Shown here piece after piece: positions 18,386 to 27,211 of a stretch of 64,000 nucleotides of DNA. Each line of letters starts with the position of its first letter. The first letter of the stretch is position 1. A program made the position numbers and the translations under genes. The stretch is from Cytophagales bacterium Alg240-R148 (GTDB taxonomy: Bacteria; Bacteroidota; Bacteroidia; Cytophagales; Cyclobacteriaceae). The stretch spans positions 310,001 through 374,000 of the forward strand of contig LS999831.1 of assembly GCA_900537185.1 (NCBI GenBank), read 5' to 3'. The notes below the pieces were generated by a model. The model made no database searches, was not told the origin of the DNA, and saw nothing but the letters and a program-made list of their open reading frames with translations.

Positions 18386-19936
18386 TTATTCATTTTTTAA
18401 TGGAATGGACTCTATGGCGTTGCCTATGCGTTCAACCACCGCCTCTTTACCTAATATACTAATAATTTCCATTAGATCGGGCCCAGCTCCGAATCCAGTA
18501 ATAGAAAGCCGTACAGCAGGCATCACTTTTCCCATAGGAACCTCCAACTGCTCGAGTACCTCTACCAATAATTCCTTGGCTTTATCTGCTGTCAATTCTT
18601 CCTGCAATGCTCCAACCACTTCTCTATATTGTGTTAAAACACCAACTGCGGTCTCGTTCCACTTCTTTTTAACGGTTTTCGCATCGTATTCGTTTGGCGA
18701 ACTAAAGAAAAATTTACCCTGTTCAAATAAATCTTGAGGATAGGTTGCCCGCTCTTTCATCAATTCAATAATTCTTTCAAGCTTTTCATCCGATGCCGAT
18801 AAATTATTTTGATCCAGCGCTTGTTTTAAAAACCCTGTTAACTCTGAATTTGGCTTTACTTTTAAATATTGTTGGTTGAACCAAATTGCTTTATTTATAT
18901 CGAATTTAGCCCCAGACTTACCAACTCTTTCAACAGAAAAAGCCTCTACCAACCCTTCCATATTAAATATTTCTTGTTCGGTACCAGGATTCCAACCCAA
19001 CAATGCTATAAAATTTGTAAAGGCATCTGGTAGGTACCCCGCTTCTCTGAACCCGTTAAACTGTTCGTTATCTCCGTCCTTATTTGGGAATGTACCATCT
19101 ATGGGAAACACAGGAAAACCATGTTTGTCTCCATCCCTTTTACTAAGTTTTCCATTGCCATCGGGCTTTAACAGCAAAGGCAAATGGGCAAATTGCGGCA
19201 TGCTGGATTCCCAGCCCAAATATTTGTAAAGCAATACATGCAATGGAGCGGATGGAAGCCACTCTTCTCCCCTAATCACATGGGTTATTTGCATTAAATG
19301 GTCATCGACTACATTGGCCAAGTGGTAGGTAGGCATCCCGTCGGACTTCATAATGACTTTGTCATCCATCTGAGAAGTATGCACCATTACCCAATCTCGG
19401 ATCATATCTTTTAAGCGAACCTCTTCTTTTCGAGGAACTTTTAGTCGAATCACATAAGGTGCTCCACTAGCTAGCTTTTCTTTTACCTCCTCTTCTGAAA
19501 GCGTTAAGGAGTTTTTCATTTGCATTCTCGTAATGGAATTATATTGCGGTTGCGCAACTCTTGCTGCTGTTAAACGCTCGCGCATCGCAGTTAATTCTTC
19601 AGAAGTATCAAAGGCATAATAGGCATGGCCGGCATCCACCAACTGTTGTGCATATTCCTTGTACATTGGTTTTCTTTCTGATTGCCTATAGGGGCCAAAA
19701 TCCCCCCCAGTGCTTGGGCTTTCGTCCGGCACAATACCTACCCAATCCAACGCTTCAGTAATGTATTGTTCTGCACCTTCTACAAACCTTGTTTGGTCCG
19801 TATCTTCAATCCTGAGTATAAATTTACCCTTGTTCTTTTTTGCAAAAAGATAGTTGTATAGTGCTGTTCTTACGCCTCCTATGTGGAGTGCTCCAGTTGG
19901 ACTTGGCGCAAAACGCACCCTTACTTCATTTCCCAT
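18386..19936 (-). CDS. gltX: Glutamyl-tRNA synthetase
   Basis: About 516 residues from the ATG at 19936; an earlier in-frame start at 19984 is rejected because a -7 promoter box lies between them. Class I synthetase that charges tRNA-Glu. The protein starts NEVRVRFAPSPTGALHIGGVRTALYN with the HIGH-type motif, and has the KMSKS-type motif KLSKRDGDKHG. The segment IRGEEWLPSAPLHVLLYKYLGW is typical of GluRS, and the C-terminal helical anticodon-binding domain is present. It heads a two-gene set with the 73-residue acidic protein. Confidence 0.97.
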   Translation of the reverse strand: MGNEVRVRFAPSPTGALHIGGVRTALYNYLFAKKNKGKFILRIEDTDQTRFVEGAEQYITEALDWVGIVPDESPSTGGDFGPYRQSERKPMYKEYAQQLVDAGHAYYAFDTSEELTAMRERLTAARVAQPQYNSITRMQMKNSLTLSEEEVKEKLASGAPYVIRLKVPRKEEVRLKDMIRDWVMVHTSQMDDKVIMKSDGMPTYHLANVVDDHLMQITHVIRGEEWLPSAPLHVLLYKYLGWESSMPQFAHLPLLLKPDGNGKLSKRDGDKHGFPVFPIDGTFPNKDGDNEQFNGFREAGYLPDAFTNFIALLGWNPGTEQEIFNMEGLVEAFSVERVGKSGAKFDINKAIWFNQQYLKVKPNSELTGFLKQALDQNNLSASDEKLERIIELMKERATYPQDLFEQGKFFFSSPNEYDAKTVKKKWNETAVGVLTQYREVVGALQEELTADKAKELLVEVLEQLEVPMGKVMPAVRLSITGFGAGPDLMEIISILGKEAVVERIGNAIESIPLKNE

Positions 19937-19960
19937 TTTCGAATTACAAATAATTTTGAG

Positions 19961-19968
19961 CAAAACTA
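19961..19968 (-). promoter_or_regulatory. -7 box of the gltX promoter
   Basis: On the minus strand the sequence is TAGTTTTG, a match to TAnnTTTG. It sits about 25 bases before the ATG at 19936 and so favours that start. Confidence 0.55.
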
Positions 19969-19998
19969 CAAAATCTTGTAACAAATAGCAGCACTGGT

Positions 19999-20442
19999 CT
20001 AGATGTTTGACAAGAATTGGTCAAAATGAAGTTTTGCTTCTTGGGATTTTCTTTGGTAATTAAAAAAAGAAAAAAAATAGTTCGTCAATCCGAAAGCTAG
20101 TGCGGTTGCACCATAAGAAACCTGATGCTTCATAAAGAACAAGGTCGTGAGCCCCAAACAAAAAATAGTCCAAAATGAAATGTACAGTAGCGTAGTGTTG
20201 TGGTACCTATATTGAAGGTATAAAATAGAACCAGAACCAGTATTTTCCGATTTTCCCGAAATTAAAATGGAAAAACTGTCTGCTCTTTTTGTTTTTAAAA
20301 ACACTTTGAAATGCCCTACATGCGCTTCTCCATCTAAGGTTGGGTTATCTGCGCTTTCAAGTTCATTGTTAAGTGCTAAAAATAAATCCTCCCGCGAGTA
20401 AGGGAGGATTTGGGTTTCTTTTAGGTGGAAAAACCACTGCAT
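19999..20442 (-). CDS. Hypothetical two-TM protein
   Basis: 147 residues, family not recognised. Residues 1-75 are soluble and beta-rich (LDGEAHVGHFKVFLKTKRADSFSILISGK). Two hydrophobic helices follow (about 84-104 and 109-127), then a short charged end (NYQRKSQEAKLHFDQF). It resembles the many small Bacteroidota proteins with a cytosolic domain and a membrane hairpin. Its ATG overlaps the ridA stop (TAATG) at 20442, so the two are translated from one message. Confidence 0.7.
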   Translation of the reverse strand: MQWFFHLKETQILPYSREDLFLALNNELESADNPTLDGEAHVGHFKVFLKTKRADSFSILISGKSENTGSGSILYLQYRYHNTTLLYISFWTIFCLGLTTLFFMKHQVSYGATALAFGLTNYFFSFFNYQRKSQEAKLHFDQFLSNI

Positions 20443-20822
20443 TATTTAACGGCTATGCATGAAATCTCTACATTCACATCTTTCGGCAATCGCGCTACTT
20501 CCACTGTTTCACGCGCTGGCTCCATTCCTTTAAAATAGGCCCCATAAGCGGCATTGATGGTTGCAAATTCATTCATGTCTTTAACAAAAATGGAACATTT
20601 AACTACATCGTCATAGGAAAAGCCGGCTTCAGATAATACCGCACCCATATTTTTCATCACTTGATGGGTTTCCTCTTCTACGGTTCCCTGCATCAATTCG
20701 CCAGTGGCAGGATCCAACGCAATTTGACCTGACATATACAGGGTAGTTCCTGCTAAAATGGCCTGGTTGTAAGGGCCAATGGGTGCTGGAGCGTTTTTGG
20801 TTTCAATTATTCTCTTTTCCAT
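20442..20822 (-). CDS. ridA: RidA family reactive-enamine/imine deaminase
   Basis: 126 residues, the exact usual size. RidA hydrolyses the reactive enamine/imine intermediates released by PLP enzymes such as threonine dehydratase. Family blocks are visible: APAPIGPYNQAI near the start, LYMSGQIALDPATGEL, GFSYDDVVKCSIFVKDMNEF, and the substrate-binding Arg in MEPARETVEVARLPKDVNVEISCIA. It overlaps the following membrane protein gene by one base and is divergent from the HCDH-like gene, 61 bp away. Confidence 0.95.
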   Translation of the reverse strand: MEKRIIETKNAPAPIGPYNQAILAGTTLYMSGQIALDPATGELMQGTVEEETHQVMKNMGAVLSEAGFSYDDVVKCSIFVKDMNEFATINAAYGAYFKGMEPARETVEVARLPKDVNVEISCIAVK

Positions 20823-20845
20823 AGTATAAAAATAAAGGTTAATTA

Positions 20846-20853
20846 TAAATTTG
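20846..20853 (+). promoter_or_regulatory. -7 box upstream of the HCDH-like gene
   Basis: TAAATTTG fits TAnnTTTG, about 31 bases before the ATG at 20884. No good -33 TTTG is seen at 19 bases upstream. Confidence 0.45.
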
Positions 20854-20873
20854 TAACTATAAACGTCAGATCA

Positions 20874-20881
20874 CAAATTTA
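20874..20881 (-). promoter_or_regulatory. -7 box for ridA
   Basis: TAAATTTG on the minus strand, 52 bases before the ridA ATG. With the plus-strand box at 20846 it makes two overlapping divergent promoters in 61 bp. A weak call from a short motif. Confidence 0.35.
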
Positions 20882-20883
20882 TC

Positions 20884-21537
20884 ATGAATATTTTAGTCAG
20901 AGGCAATGAATCGCAATTAAATATTATCAAGGAAAAAATCTCTGGTGGCCACCAGGTATTTCCATTTGAATCAATAGAAGAAAACAAGCCCGATGTTATT
21001 TTTGATTTTGAATTTGCGGACTATCCCGACAACTACGAACTCTACCAAACACTTGAAAATGTAGTTGTATTGGCCAATACAGTTAAAACTTCTTTGGCAG
21101 AATTTGCGTTTATTCATGGTCCTGCCAATTTCCAATTCTATGGGTTCAATGGACTCAACACTTTTGTCGAAGGCCCGGAATTAGAAGTAACGTGTTTATC
21201 AGACGAAGCGGAACCTCGTTTAAATGGCCTGTTAAATGATTTGGGAATCTCCTTTATAGTGGTTGAAGACAGAGTGGGGATGGTAACACCTAGAATTGTC
21301 ACGATGATCATTAACGAAGCCCATTACACGGTTCAGGAAGGCACGGCCACTAAAAAGGACATAGATTTAGGTATGAAGCTGGGCACCAACTACCCCTACG
21401 GACCCTTTGAATGGTGTGATTTAATCGGGGTGCAACAAGTATATGAAATTTTAGAAGCCTTGTACGAAGACAGCAAGGAAGAACGGTACAAAGTTGCTCC
21501 GTTGTTAAAAAAACACTACCTATTGCACGCAGAATAA
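20884..21537 (+). CDS. 3-hydroxyacyl-CoA dehydrogenase-like protein with eroded active site
   Basis: 217 residues, against about 285 for PaaH/Hbd-type enzymes. The C-terminal domain is convincing (GMVTPRIVTMIINEAHYTV; KLGTNYPYGPFEWCDLIGVQQV, the G-x-x-x-P-x-G-P ... D-x-x-G pattern). The N-terminal part retains strand-like segments but no G-x-G-x-x-G loop (it reads MNILVRGNESQLN). The position of the catalytic H-F-F-N-P motif reads YGFNG, with Tyr for His. So NAD binding and catalysis by the usual route seem lost. This suggests a pseudoenzyme or a repurposed acyl-CoA-binding protein. Reading frame and length are intact, so it is not an obvious pseudogene. Confidence 0.72.
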   Translation: MNILVRGNESQLNIIKEKISGGHQVFPFESIEENKPDVIFDFEFADYPDNYELYQTLENVVVLANTVKTSLAEFAFIHGPANFQFYGFNGLNTFVEGPELEVTCLSDEAEPRLNGLLNDLGISFIVVEDRVGMVTPRIVTMIINEAHYTVQEGTATKKDIDLGMKLGTNYPYGPFEWCDLIGVQQVYEILEALYEDSKEERYKVAPLLKKHYLLHAE

Positions 21538-21580
21538 ACGAGCGATTTGACAATTCTAATAGAATTTGTTATTTTTCTTA

Positions 21581-21757
21581 ATGAATAACCTTAAAAACCA
21601 CAAATCACGAGGCATGGTAATATTTGCGCTGGTGCTCTTGGCGCTTGGTGTTTTATTCGTTGTCGGCTCTAAAATTACCCTGGGTACTGTTTTAATTATT
21701 TCAGGAGCTCTCTTTATTATTTTTTCTCTAAAATTCACCAACTACAACAGCGAATAA
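21581..21757 (+). CDS. Small two-TM membrane protein
   Basis: 58 residues from the ATG at 21581; an in-frame TTG at 21566 is less likely. The sequence is a short polar start (MNNLKNHKSRG), two closely spaced hydrophobic helices (about 12-30 and 34-51) joined by GSKITLG, and a polar end. Two-helix small proteins of this kind are widespread in Bacteroidota and have no assigned role. It lies 43 bp after the HCDH-like gene and 74 bp before the BCCT gene, on the same strand. Confidence 0.6.
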   Translation: MNNLKNHKSRGMVIFALVLLALGVLFVVGSKITLGTVLIISGALFIIFSLKFTNYNSE

Positions 21758-21831
21758 CCCCCTCTTTTCTTATTAATATCGGGCAAAACGAATATATTCA
21801 CTATCCATTGTAAACTTGATGGAACAAACCA

Positions 21832-23346
21832 ATGACGCCCAATTTTAGAAAACACCTATCTAAAGTCCGCCACGAGGTTTTTTGGCCGCCTTTTATCTTA
21901 CTTATTGCTGCATTGTTATGCAGTTTATGGGACCGCTCTTTGTTTCTAACTGTTACCACTGCCACCAATAATTTTATAATCGATCACTTTGGATGGTGGT
22001 TCAGTGGAGGGTCGTTGTTGATGGTTCTGACCTGTTTCGCTCTGTTGTTTTCACCAATAGCAAAAGTTAAGATTGGGGGTCCTAAAGCCACTCCTATTCT
22101 GAACAAGTGGCAATGGTTCTCTATTGTTCTTTGCACTACCATTGCTACAGGAATCATATTTTGGGGTACGGCCGAACCCATTTTCCACTTGATTTCGCCT
22201 CCAAACTTCTTGAGCAATTCTAATAACACCGACGGTGTAAACGCACTTTCGCTGGTTTTTTTACATTGGAGCTTCACCCCCTATGCCATTTATTGTATTC
22301 CTGCCTTGGCATTTGCAGTGGCTTTTTACAACAAAAAATTACCCTTCTCTCTTCAATCCACTTTATTCCCGCTTTTCACTAGTAAAAACAAAGTTTTTGC
22401 TAGCGTTATCGACGGCATTTGTCTTTTTGCATTAATTGCCGGTATGTCGGCATCGCTTGGCGCGGGGATTTTGACCTTGTCGGGTGGCATCCATTCGTTG
22501 TTCGGCTTTACTTCCGAAGCACTTACCGCTCTACTAACTATTTTAATTGTAGCTGCCTTTATTATTTCAGCCATTTCTGGTTTAAATAAAGGCATCAAAA
22601 TTCTCTCCGACATCAACCTACGGGTTTTTATATTGTTAGGTATTTTTGTTTTTTTTAGTGCTGATTTTCTTTCTATTCTTTCGCTTGCAGGTTCAGCACT
22701 CCAACAGTATGTTACAGAATTTTTCAATTACGGAACATTGGCCATCCAATACCCAGAAGATCCTTGGCCTAAAAGCTGGACTACTTTTAACTGGGCCAAT
22801 TGGATGGCTTGGGCTCCTATTACCGCTTTGTTTTTAGGTAGAATTGGGTATGGGTATACGATCCGGCAGTTTTTAATCTTTAATTGGATATTGCCAGCGG
22901 TTTTTGGATTGATTTGGATGTCCATATTCAGCGGTATCTCCATTGATTTGGCCACTGACAAAGGAGTCAATTTACAACAAGTTTTGCAAGCCGAAGGAGC
23001 AGAATACATTATTTATTCTATATTTGAACACCTGCCTTGGACCCAATTGGTGGCCGTTTTATTTTTGGTAACCGCCTTGCTTTCTTATGTTACAGCAGCT
23101 GACTCCAACACCGAAGCCATGAGCGGTCTTAGCGCCACGGGAATTTCACCTGACGACCCCACTCCGCCCATTGTGGTAAAGATCATATGGGGTATAACCA
23201 TTGGTAGCATTTCATACATTATGCTTGAATTGGCAGGAATAGAGGGCATAAAGATGCTGTCGAATATAGGAGGCTTACCAGCATTGTTTTTGATTACTGC
23301 GGTTACCATAGGTATGGTAATAAATTTAATAAAAGGCAAAATATAG
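21832..23346 (+). CDS. BCCT family transporter
   Basis: 504 residues with about twelve hydrophobic segments. It belongs to the betaine/carnitine/choline transporter family, which imports quaternary-ammonium osmolytes or related compounds, usually with sodium or protons. The Trp-rich segment TFNWANWMAWAPITALFLGRIG followed by YTIRQFL is the family signature around TM8. The Gly-rich GMSASLGAGILTLSGGI segment in TM5 corresponds to the cation-binding helix region. No long regulatory C-terminal tail is present, unlike osmosensing BetP, so osmotic activation is doubtful. The substrate cannot be assigned. Confidence 0.9.
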   Translation: MTPNFRKHLSKVRHEVFWPPFILLIAALLCSLWDRSLFLTVTTATNNFIIDHFGWWFSGGSLLMVLTCFALLFSPIAKVKIGGPKATPILNKWQWFSIVLCTTIATGIIFWGTAEPIFHLISPPNFLSNSNNTDGVNALSLVFLHWSFTPYAIYCIPALAFAVAFYNKKLPFSLQSTLFPLFTSKNKVFASVIDGICLFALIAGMSASLGAGILTLSGGIHSLFGFTSEALTALLTILIVAAFIISAISGLNKGIKILSDINLRVFILLGIFVFFSADFLSILSLAGSALQQYVTEFFNYGTLAIQYPEDPWPKSWTTFNWANWMAWAPITALFLGRIGYGYTIRQFLIFNWILPAVFGLIWMSIFSGISIDLATDKGVNLQQVLQAEGAEYIIYSIFEHLPWTQLVAVLFLVTALLSYVTAADSNTEAMSGLSATGISPDDPTPPIVVKIIWGITIGSISYIMLELAGIEGIKMLSNIGGLPALFLITAVTIGMVINLIKGKI

Positions 23347-23366
23347 AATTCTATAACGTTTATATC

Positions 23367-24272
23367 ATGAAAACTACTCTATTAACTATAGGAACAGTAC
23401 TGATTTTGTTATCCTGCAATACAAATTGGATCGACAATTCCAACCAAGATACTGTGGAGCAATTAATTGAAAAACAACAATTATTTAAAGCGTTGGAACT
23501 TGTTAATGAAAAAATTAAAACGTCCAACGAGGACCCAGACCTCTATTTTTTAAGAGGTACGATCAAGACCAAACTATACAACTTTACTGGTGCAATTGAA
23601 GACTATCATACAGCCAATATGAACAGCATGAAAACCATTTATATGTTTAACAAAGGTGCCGTCTTTTCGGAAATGGGTAAATATGACCAAGCTGAGGTTG
23701 AATTTAATTCTATTGCAAAGTTTATGGACGAAAATGTCCATTTTTATATAGAGTTAGCAAAACTAGAAGCTAGAAAAGGAAATTTTGAAAATGGCAAAAT
23801 CTATTTAACCCGGGCCAACCAACTTGAACCAAACCTTCAGGACACCTTTTACGCCGGAATTTACTTACTACTTTTAGAAAAGAAATACGCGGATGTAATT
23901 GATATTGTTGATAATTATGAAGGTAGCCTTGGGGACTCTTATTTGGGGTATTTAAGAGCAAGAGCATTGTACGAAACTGAGGAATATACTGCGGCACTGG
24001 ATCAAATTATTTCGTCTTACCAAATACTTCCAGATCCCAAATATTTAGTTTTAAAAGCCCAAATTTTGAACAAAAAAGGCCAAGCAGAAAAAGCCATTGC
24101 TATGCTCAAAAACGTAACAAAAAAATACGGAAATTTTGGTGAAGCTTATTATTGCCTCGCTACCATTTATCTAGAAAGAGAAGATCAAAAAATGGCATGC
24201 CATTTTAAGAGAATGAGCGAAATAAATGGGAATAATAGAGTAAGTTTTCTTAAATTCAAGAAATGCCTATGA
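23367..24272 (+). CDS. TPR-repeat lipoprotein
   Basis: 301 residues. It starts with a lipoprotein signal (LTIGTVLILLSC, Cys near residue 17), then helical tetratricopeptide-like repeats (for example AFSEMGKYDQAEVEFNSI-like, ARKGNFENGKIYLTRANQLEPN, KKGQAEKAIAMLKNVTKKYGNFGEAYYCLATIYLE). TPR lipoproteins serve as protein-interaction platforms at the outer or inner membrane. It lies 20 bp after the BCCT gene and 22 bp before the DUF4251 gene, so a short same-strand envelope operon is likely. The partner is unknown. Confidence 0.85.
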   Translation: MKTTLLTIGTVLILLSCNTNWIDNSNQDTVEQLIEKQQLFKALELVNEKIKTSNEDPDLYFLRGTIKTKLYNFTGAIEDYHTANMNSMKTIYMFNKGAVFSEMGKYDQAEVEFNSIAKFMDENVHFYIELAKLEARKGNFENGKIYLTRANQLEPNLQDTFYAGIYLLLLEKKYADVIDIVDNYEGSLGDSYLGYLRARALYETEEYTAALDQIISSYQILPDPKYLVLKAQILNKKGQAEKAIAMLKNVTKKYGNFGEAYYCLATIYLEREDQKMACHFKRMSEINGNNRVSFLKFKKCL

Positions 24273-24294
24273 TCCAACACAACTAAAAAACCTT

Positions 24295-24786
24295 ATGAAA
24301 AAGATAGTTTTGCTCCTTGTCTTCAGTACAATATTTTCATTGGAAGCGCTGCCTCAATCCAAAAAAGAAAAAAGAACTGCAAAATTTACTGAAATTAAAA
24401 ATTTGGCCAAAAGCCAACATTTCCAAATGGAGGCCATGGATGCTACCACTCAAAAAGGCCGAAAAATATCCTTGATCGGTAGGTCCAATGACTTCAAAAT
24501 GGAAGGAGAGCAAGCCAGTGCAGATTTAGCCTATTTCGGCGCAGCACAATCAGCATCTTATGGCGGAATGGACAACGGCATACTGTTCAAAGGAAAAATG
24601 ATTGATTACAGCATAGAGGTCTCAGACAAAAAAAGAAAAATTGTAATCAAGTTCAGAAATAAATCTCCCAAAGAAACATTTGACATAATACTTACTCTAA
24701 CAGACAGCGATTATGCCACCTTGTCGATCAGAAGCAATAAAAGAAATGGCATCCGGTATTATGGTAAAGTGCAATCTTTAGAGTAA
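24295..24786 (+). CDS. DUF4251-like secreted protein
   Basis: 163 residues. A signal peptide (MKKIVLLLVFSTIFSLEALPQ) leads into a single domain typical of DUF4251, with the blocks FTEIKNLAKSQHFQMEAMDATTQ near the start, ADLAYFGAAQSASYGGMDNGILFKG in the middle, and FDIILTLTDSDYATLSIRSNKR ending in GIRYYGKVQSL. This family is common in Bacteroidota periplasms or surfaces and has no known function. It sits in the run BCCT - TPR lipoprotein - DUF4251 - small membrane protein. Confidence 0.75.
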   Translation: MKKIVLLLVFSTIFSLEALPQSKKEKRTAKFTEIKNLAKSQHFQMEAMDATTQKGRKISLIGRSNDFKMEGEQASADLAYFGAAQSASYGGMDNGILFKGKMIDYSIEVSDKKRKIVIKFRNKSPKETFDIILTLTDSDYATLSIRSNKRNGIRYYGKVQSLE

Positions 24787-24796
24787 TATTGTTTTC

Positions 24797-25096
24797 ATGG
24801 ATAAAAGTCTACAATACATCTACCTACCTGCCGTTTTAAGCCTTATCACCACTTATGTTCATTTATACACTTCTGCCAATTGGGTGAACAAACAACTGGG
24901 CCCCTTGTATTCGATTTACTTTGTTCCCCTTATAATTTTGTTGTTTTTCTTAATGGCCTTTTGCTTTTTTTCCCCTAAAAAACTATTGGTATTGACTCAT
25001 TTAAAGCTAAAACTGCTATTTGCTTTGCTCATTGGTTACACTCCAATTTTTCATATGTGGTACATGGGCTTGGCAACAGGACAAGTTGCCAATTAA
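24797..25096 (+). CDS. Small three-TM membrane protein
   Basis: 99 residues with three hydrophobic helices (about 8-25, 39-60, 72-91), a basic cytosolic loop (KKLLVLTHLKLK), and a final FHMWYMGLATGQVAN. No known family is recognised. It is 10 bp after the DUF4251 gene and probably the last gene of that set. Its stop overlaps the stop of convergent gldB by 4 bp, with no separate terminator between them. Confidence 0.65.
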   Translation: MDKSLQYIYLPAVLSLITTYVHLYTSANWVNKQLGPLYSIYFVPLIILLFFLMAFCFFSPKKLLVLTHLKLKLLFALLIGYTPIFHMWYMGLATGQVAN

Positions 25097-26100
25097 TTTT
25101 TGATGGGGCGGTAGTTGGAAGATTCGAATATAACCTGTGCATTTTTTGTGCGCATTAATTCTTGAATTGGTATATCTTCTTTATCCATGTACTGCTCTAC
25201 TATTTCCCAGCCTAGCCAACGCCCAATTCTACCCGGACAATCTTCTCCTATATCGAATGTCTTTGGCCGCTCTCCAATGTATTTCTGTTTGATAAAATTA
25301 TTGGTTTCATACAGCAACTCGTTGTCTAAAAAATGTGCCCATACAATATCTTGGTTTGCAATACTCCCTTGTAATTCTTTAGCTGTAAATTCCATGAGCA
25401 CGCTGTCTGCCAGGCACGGCATCAATTGCTTGGCCATGTAATAAGACTTTCCGTAAAAAACCATGTCTGCCAATAGCGTTTTGTCTTTCAGGTCTGTCGC
25501 ATTGATAGCAGGACTACTTGCGTACAAAAGCATGCAGGAAGATACAATGTACTCTTTAGCATACCGTTTCTGTATGTATTGCGGTGTATTCAACGGCCTA
25601 AATTTAGCCCCTTCTCCAAGGTAATAATCAAGCCCAATAACAATGGTCGAATCTGAAATAATCAAGTCCGTATCAAAACCAGTAGTGACTGTATAAATTT
25701 TGGGAATTTTAAAATTGGGATAATACAGTTTTAAATAAGAAAAAGCCCTAGAAAAGTCCGCTTCCAATGTTTCCAAAGAAGGAAAAACCCGCTCCACTTC
25801 CATCCGGAGAGAATCCATGTGCGGATTGTTGAATCTATTGACCAAAACCTCCAATAACACAGAATCACTAGGGTAAGCCCCTGTTCTAAGTGCACTTTTG
25901 GCAATGCTAGGATAGCGGTTGATGAAACCCCTGATTTGTTCTTTAGTTTTGCAGGCCAGCAATTCTTTTTCCAATCGGGTGATTGCAATGGAAACCTTAT
26001 TTTCCTCCGCTATTACTGGCGCATCGATACAAGCCTCTTGTTTTTCAGCACAGCAGTACAATACAATTACAACCAACAAATACCAACTTAACTTTCTCAT
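25093..26100 (-). CDS. gldB: Gliding motility lipoprotein GldB
   Basis: 335 residues. A lipoprotein signal ends at VLYCC. The body matches GldB: a conserved N-terminal block around LEKELLACKTKEQI, the middle block GFDTDLIISDSTIVIGLDYYLGEGAKF, the QYIQKRYAKEYIVSS segment, and the C-terminal GRIGRWLGWEIVEQYM. GldB is a lipoprotein required for gliding and for stability of the motility machinery in Flavobacterium; its exact role is unresolved. Here it stands alone, apart from gldE/gldD, which lie about 20 kb away. Confidence 0.9.
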   Translation of the reverse strand: MRKLSWYLLVVIVLYCCAEKQEACIDAPVIAEENKVSIAITRLEKELLACKTKEQIRGFINRYPSIAKSALRTGAYPSDSVLLEVLVNRFNNPHMDSLRMEVERVFPSLETLEADFSRAFSYLKLYYPNFKIPKIYTVTTGFDTDLIISDSTIVIGLDYYLGEGAKFRPLNTPQYIQKRYAKEYIVSSCMLLYASSPAINATDLKDKTLLADMVFYGKSYYMAKQLMPCLADSVLMEFTAKELQGSIANQDIVWAHFLDNELLYETNNFIKQKYIGERPKTFDIGEDCPGRIGRWLGWEIVEQYMDKEDIPIQELMRTKNAQVIFESSNYRPIKN

Positions 26101-26120
26101 ACAATTGTTTTACTAAGACG

Positions 26121-26128
26121 CAAATGTA
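26121..26128 (-). promoter_or_regulatory. -7 box of the gldB promoter
   Basis: Minus-strand TACATTTG matches TAnnTTTG and lies about 21 bases before the gldB ATG. No -33 TTTG at 19 bases is seen. Confidence 0.45.
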
Positions 26129-26238
26129 ACGAACACTTTGAAATTCTGGTATAAAGTCTACTTTAAAAAGAAATTTTTGGTCCTGAATAGTACAATGCAA
26201 TGGCCTTTTTCGTTAATTTTATCACAAGATAAAATGTT

Positions 26239-26877
26239 ATGAAAAAAATTTCCTGCCTTGCTTTAGTAGTTGTATTTGGTGTGTCCATGGCTTTGGCACA
26301 AACCCAGCTTGGATTTAAAGTAATTCCTTCCATTTCTAGCAACCGACCCCATACCAATGCGGACACTTTAGAAATATCCCAGCACAATACCGCTTTTAGG
26401 GTGGGCATGGGCTTGGTTGTGGACATCCCTTTGTCTGAGTTCTACTTCCTACATACTGGCATTAATTTTATGCCAAAATACCTGTCTTTAACAACTACGG
26501 ACTTAGAAAGCCAACAATCGAGCACCGAAACTTTTAAAGCCAACTACCTTCAAATTCCATTTGGACTAAAACTATATACCAATGAAATTTCTGAGGGATT
26601 TCAAATGCACTTCAAAGTTGGTACTTCTTTGGATATTAAAATATCAGAGATAAAAGAAAAAAAAGGCCAAGGATGGATAAAGGACATGAACGACTTGGAC
26701 ATGACCATGCATTTAGGACTAGGAGGAAAAAAGAAACTAGGGGAAAATACCGCTGTTTTTGGTAGTTTTGTCTATTACTACGGCCTGTTTAACGCCATCA
26801 ATAGCACTATTCCTGTTCAAAGTAAAATTGTAAGCAAATTGGACATGATGGCTTTTGAAATCGGCATCATGTTCTAA
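26239..26877 (+). CDS. Outer-membrane beta-barrel protein (PorT-like family)
   Basis: 212 residues. A signal peptide (MKKISCLALVVVFGVSMALAQ) is followed by alternating aromatic/hydrophobic strands (LGFKVIPSISSNRP, FRVGMGLVVDIPLSEFYFLHTGINFMPKYLSL, LQIPFGLKLYT, FHFKVGTSLDIKI-like). This is the layout of the small outer-membrane beta-barrel family that includes PorT. A final phenylalanine-type C-terminus (MAFEIGIMF) fits barrel-targeting signals. The role is not known; it cannot be called PorT on this evidence. Confidence 0.75.
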   Translation: MKKISCLALVVVFGVSMALAQTQLGFKVIPSISSNRPHTNADTLEISQHNTAFRVGMGLVVDIPLSEFYFLHTGINFMPKYLSLTTTDLESQQSSTETFKANYLQIPFGLKLYTNEISEGFQMHFKVGTSLDIKISEIKEKKGQGWIKDMNDLDMTMHLGLGGKKKLGENTAVFGSFVYYYGLFNAINSTIPVQSKIVSKLDMMAFEIGIMF

Positions 26878-26894
26878 AAACAAAACGGTGTTGG

Positions 26895-27140
26895 TTAGCT
26901 GGTTTCATTGGACATGTCCAAAATCTGTTTTGCCGACTGAAAAGGACTATAAGAAGTGTAAAACCCAGAAAGCACTTTGTGTGCAATATGTCCTAAAATC
27001 AACTCTTCATCCGACTTGCCTTCTTTCCCCAACCAATAAACTCTTTTAGGGTGGTTTTTCATATCCCTCACGTATTCCACGGCACGCAGGTATTGGTCTT
27101 CAGTAAAAGAAATTTTAAAAGTTGTTTCTACAGTTTTCAT
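26895..27140 (-). CDS. Hypothetical protein
   Basis: 81 residues from the ATG at 27140; an in-frame earlier start at 27170 would add ten hydrophobic residues. It is soluble and mixed in charge, with recognisable blocks VETTFKISFTEDQYLRAVEYVRDM and HPKRVYWLGKEGKSDEELILGHIAHKVLSGF. No named family is recognised. It is convergent with the beta-barrel gene, 17 bp apart, and stands alone upstream of the YCII/aminotransferase set. Confidence 0.6.
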   Translation of the reverse strand: MKTVETTFKISFTEDQYLRAVEYVRDMKNHPKRVYWLGKEGKSDEELILGHIAHKVLSGFYTSYSPFQSAKQILDMSNETS

Positions 27141-27211
27141 AAATATTGCTTTTAATACTTCAATATACAATTTTTGTTAAAATGAGTCAACTCCTCCTTT
27201 TGGGGGATTTT

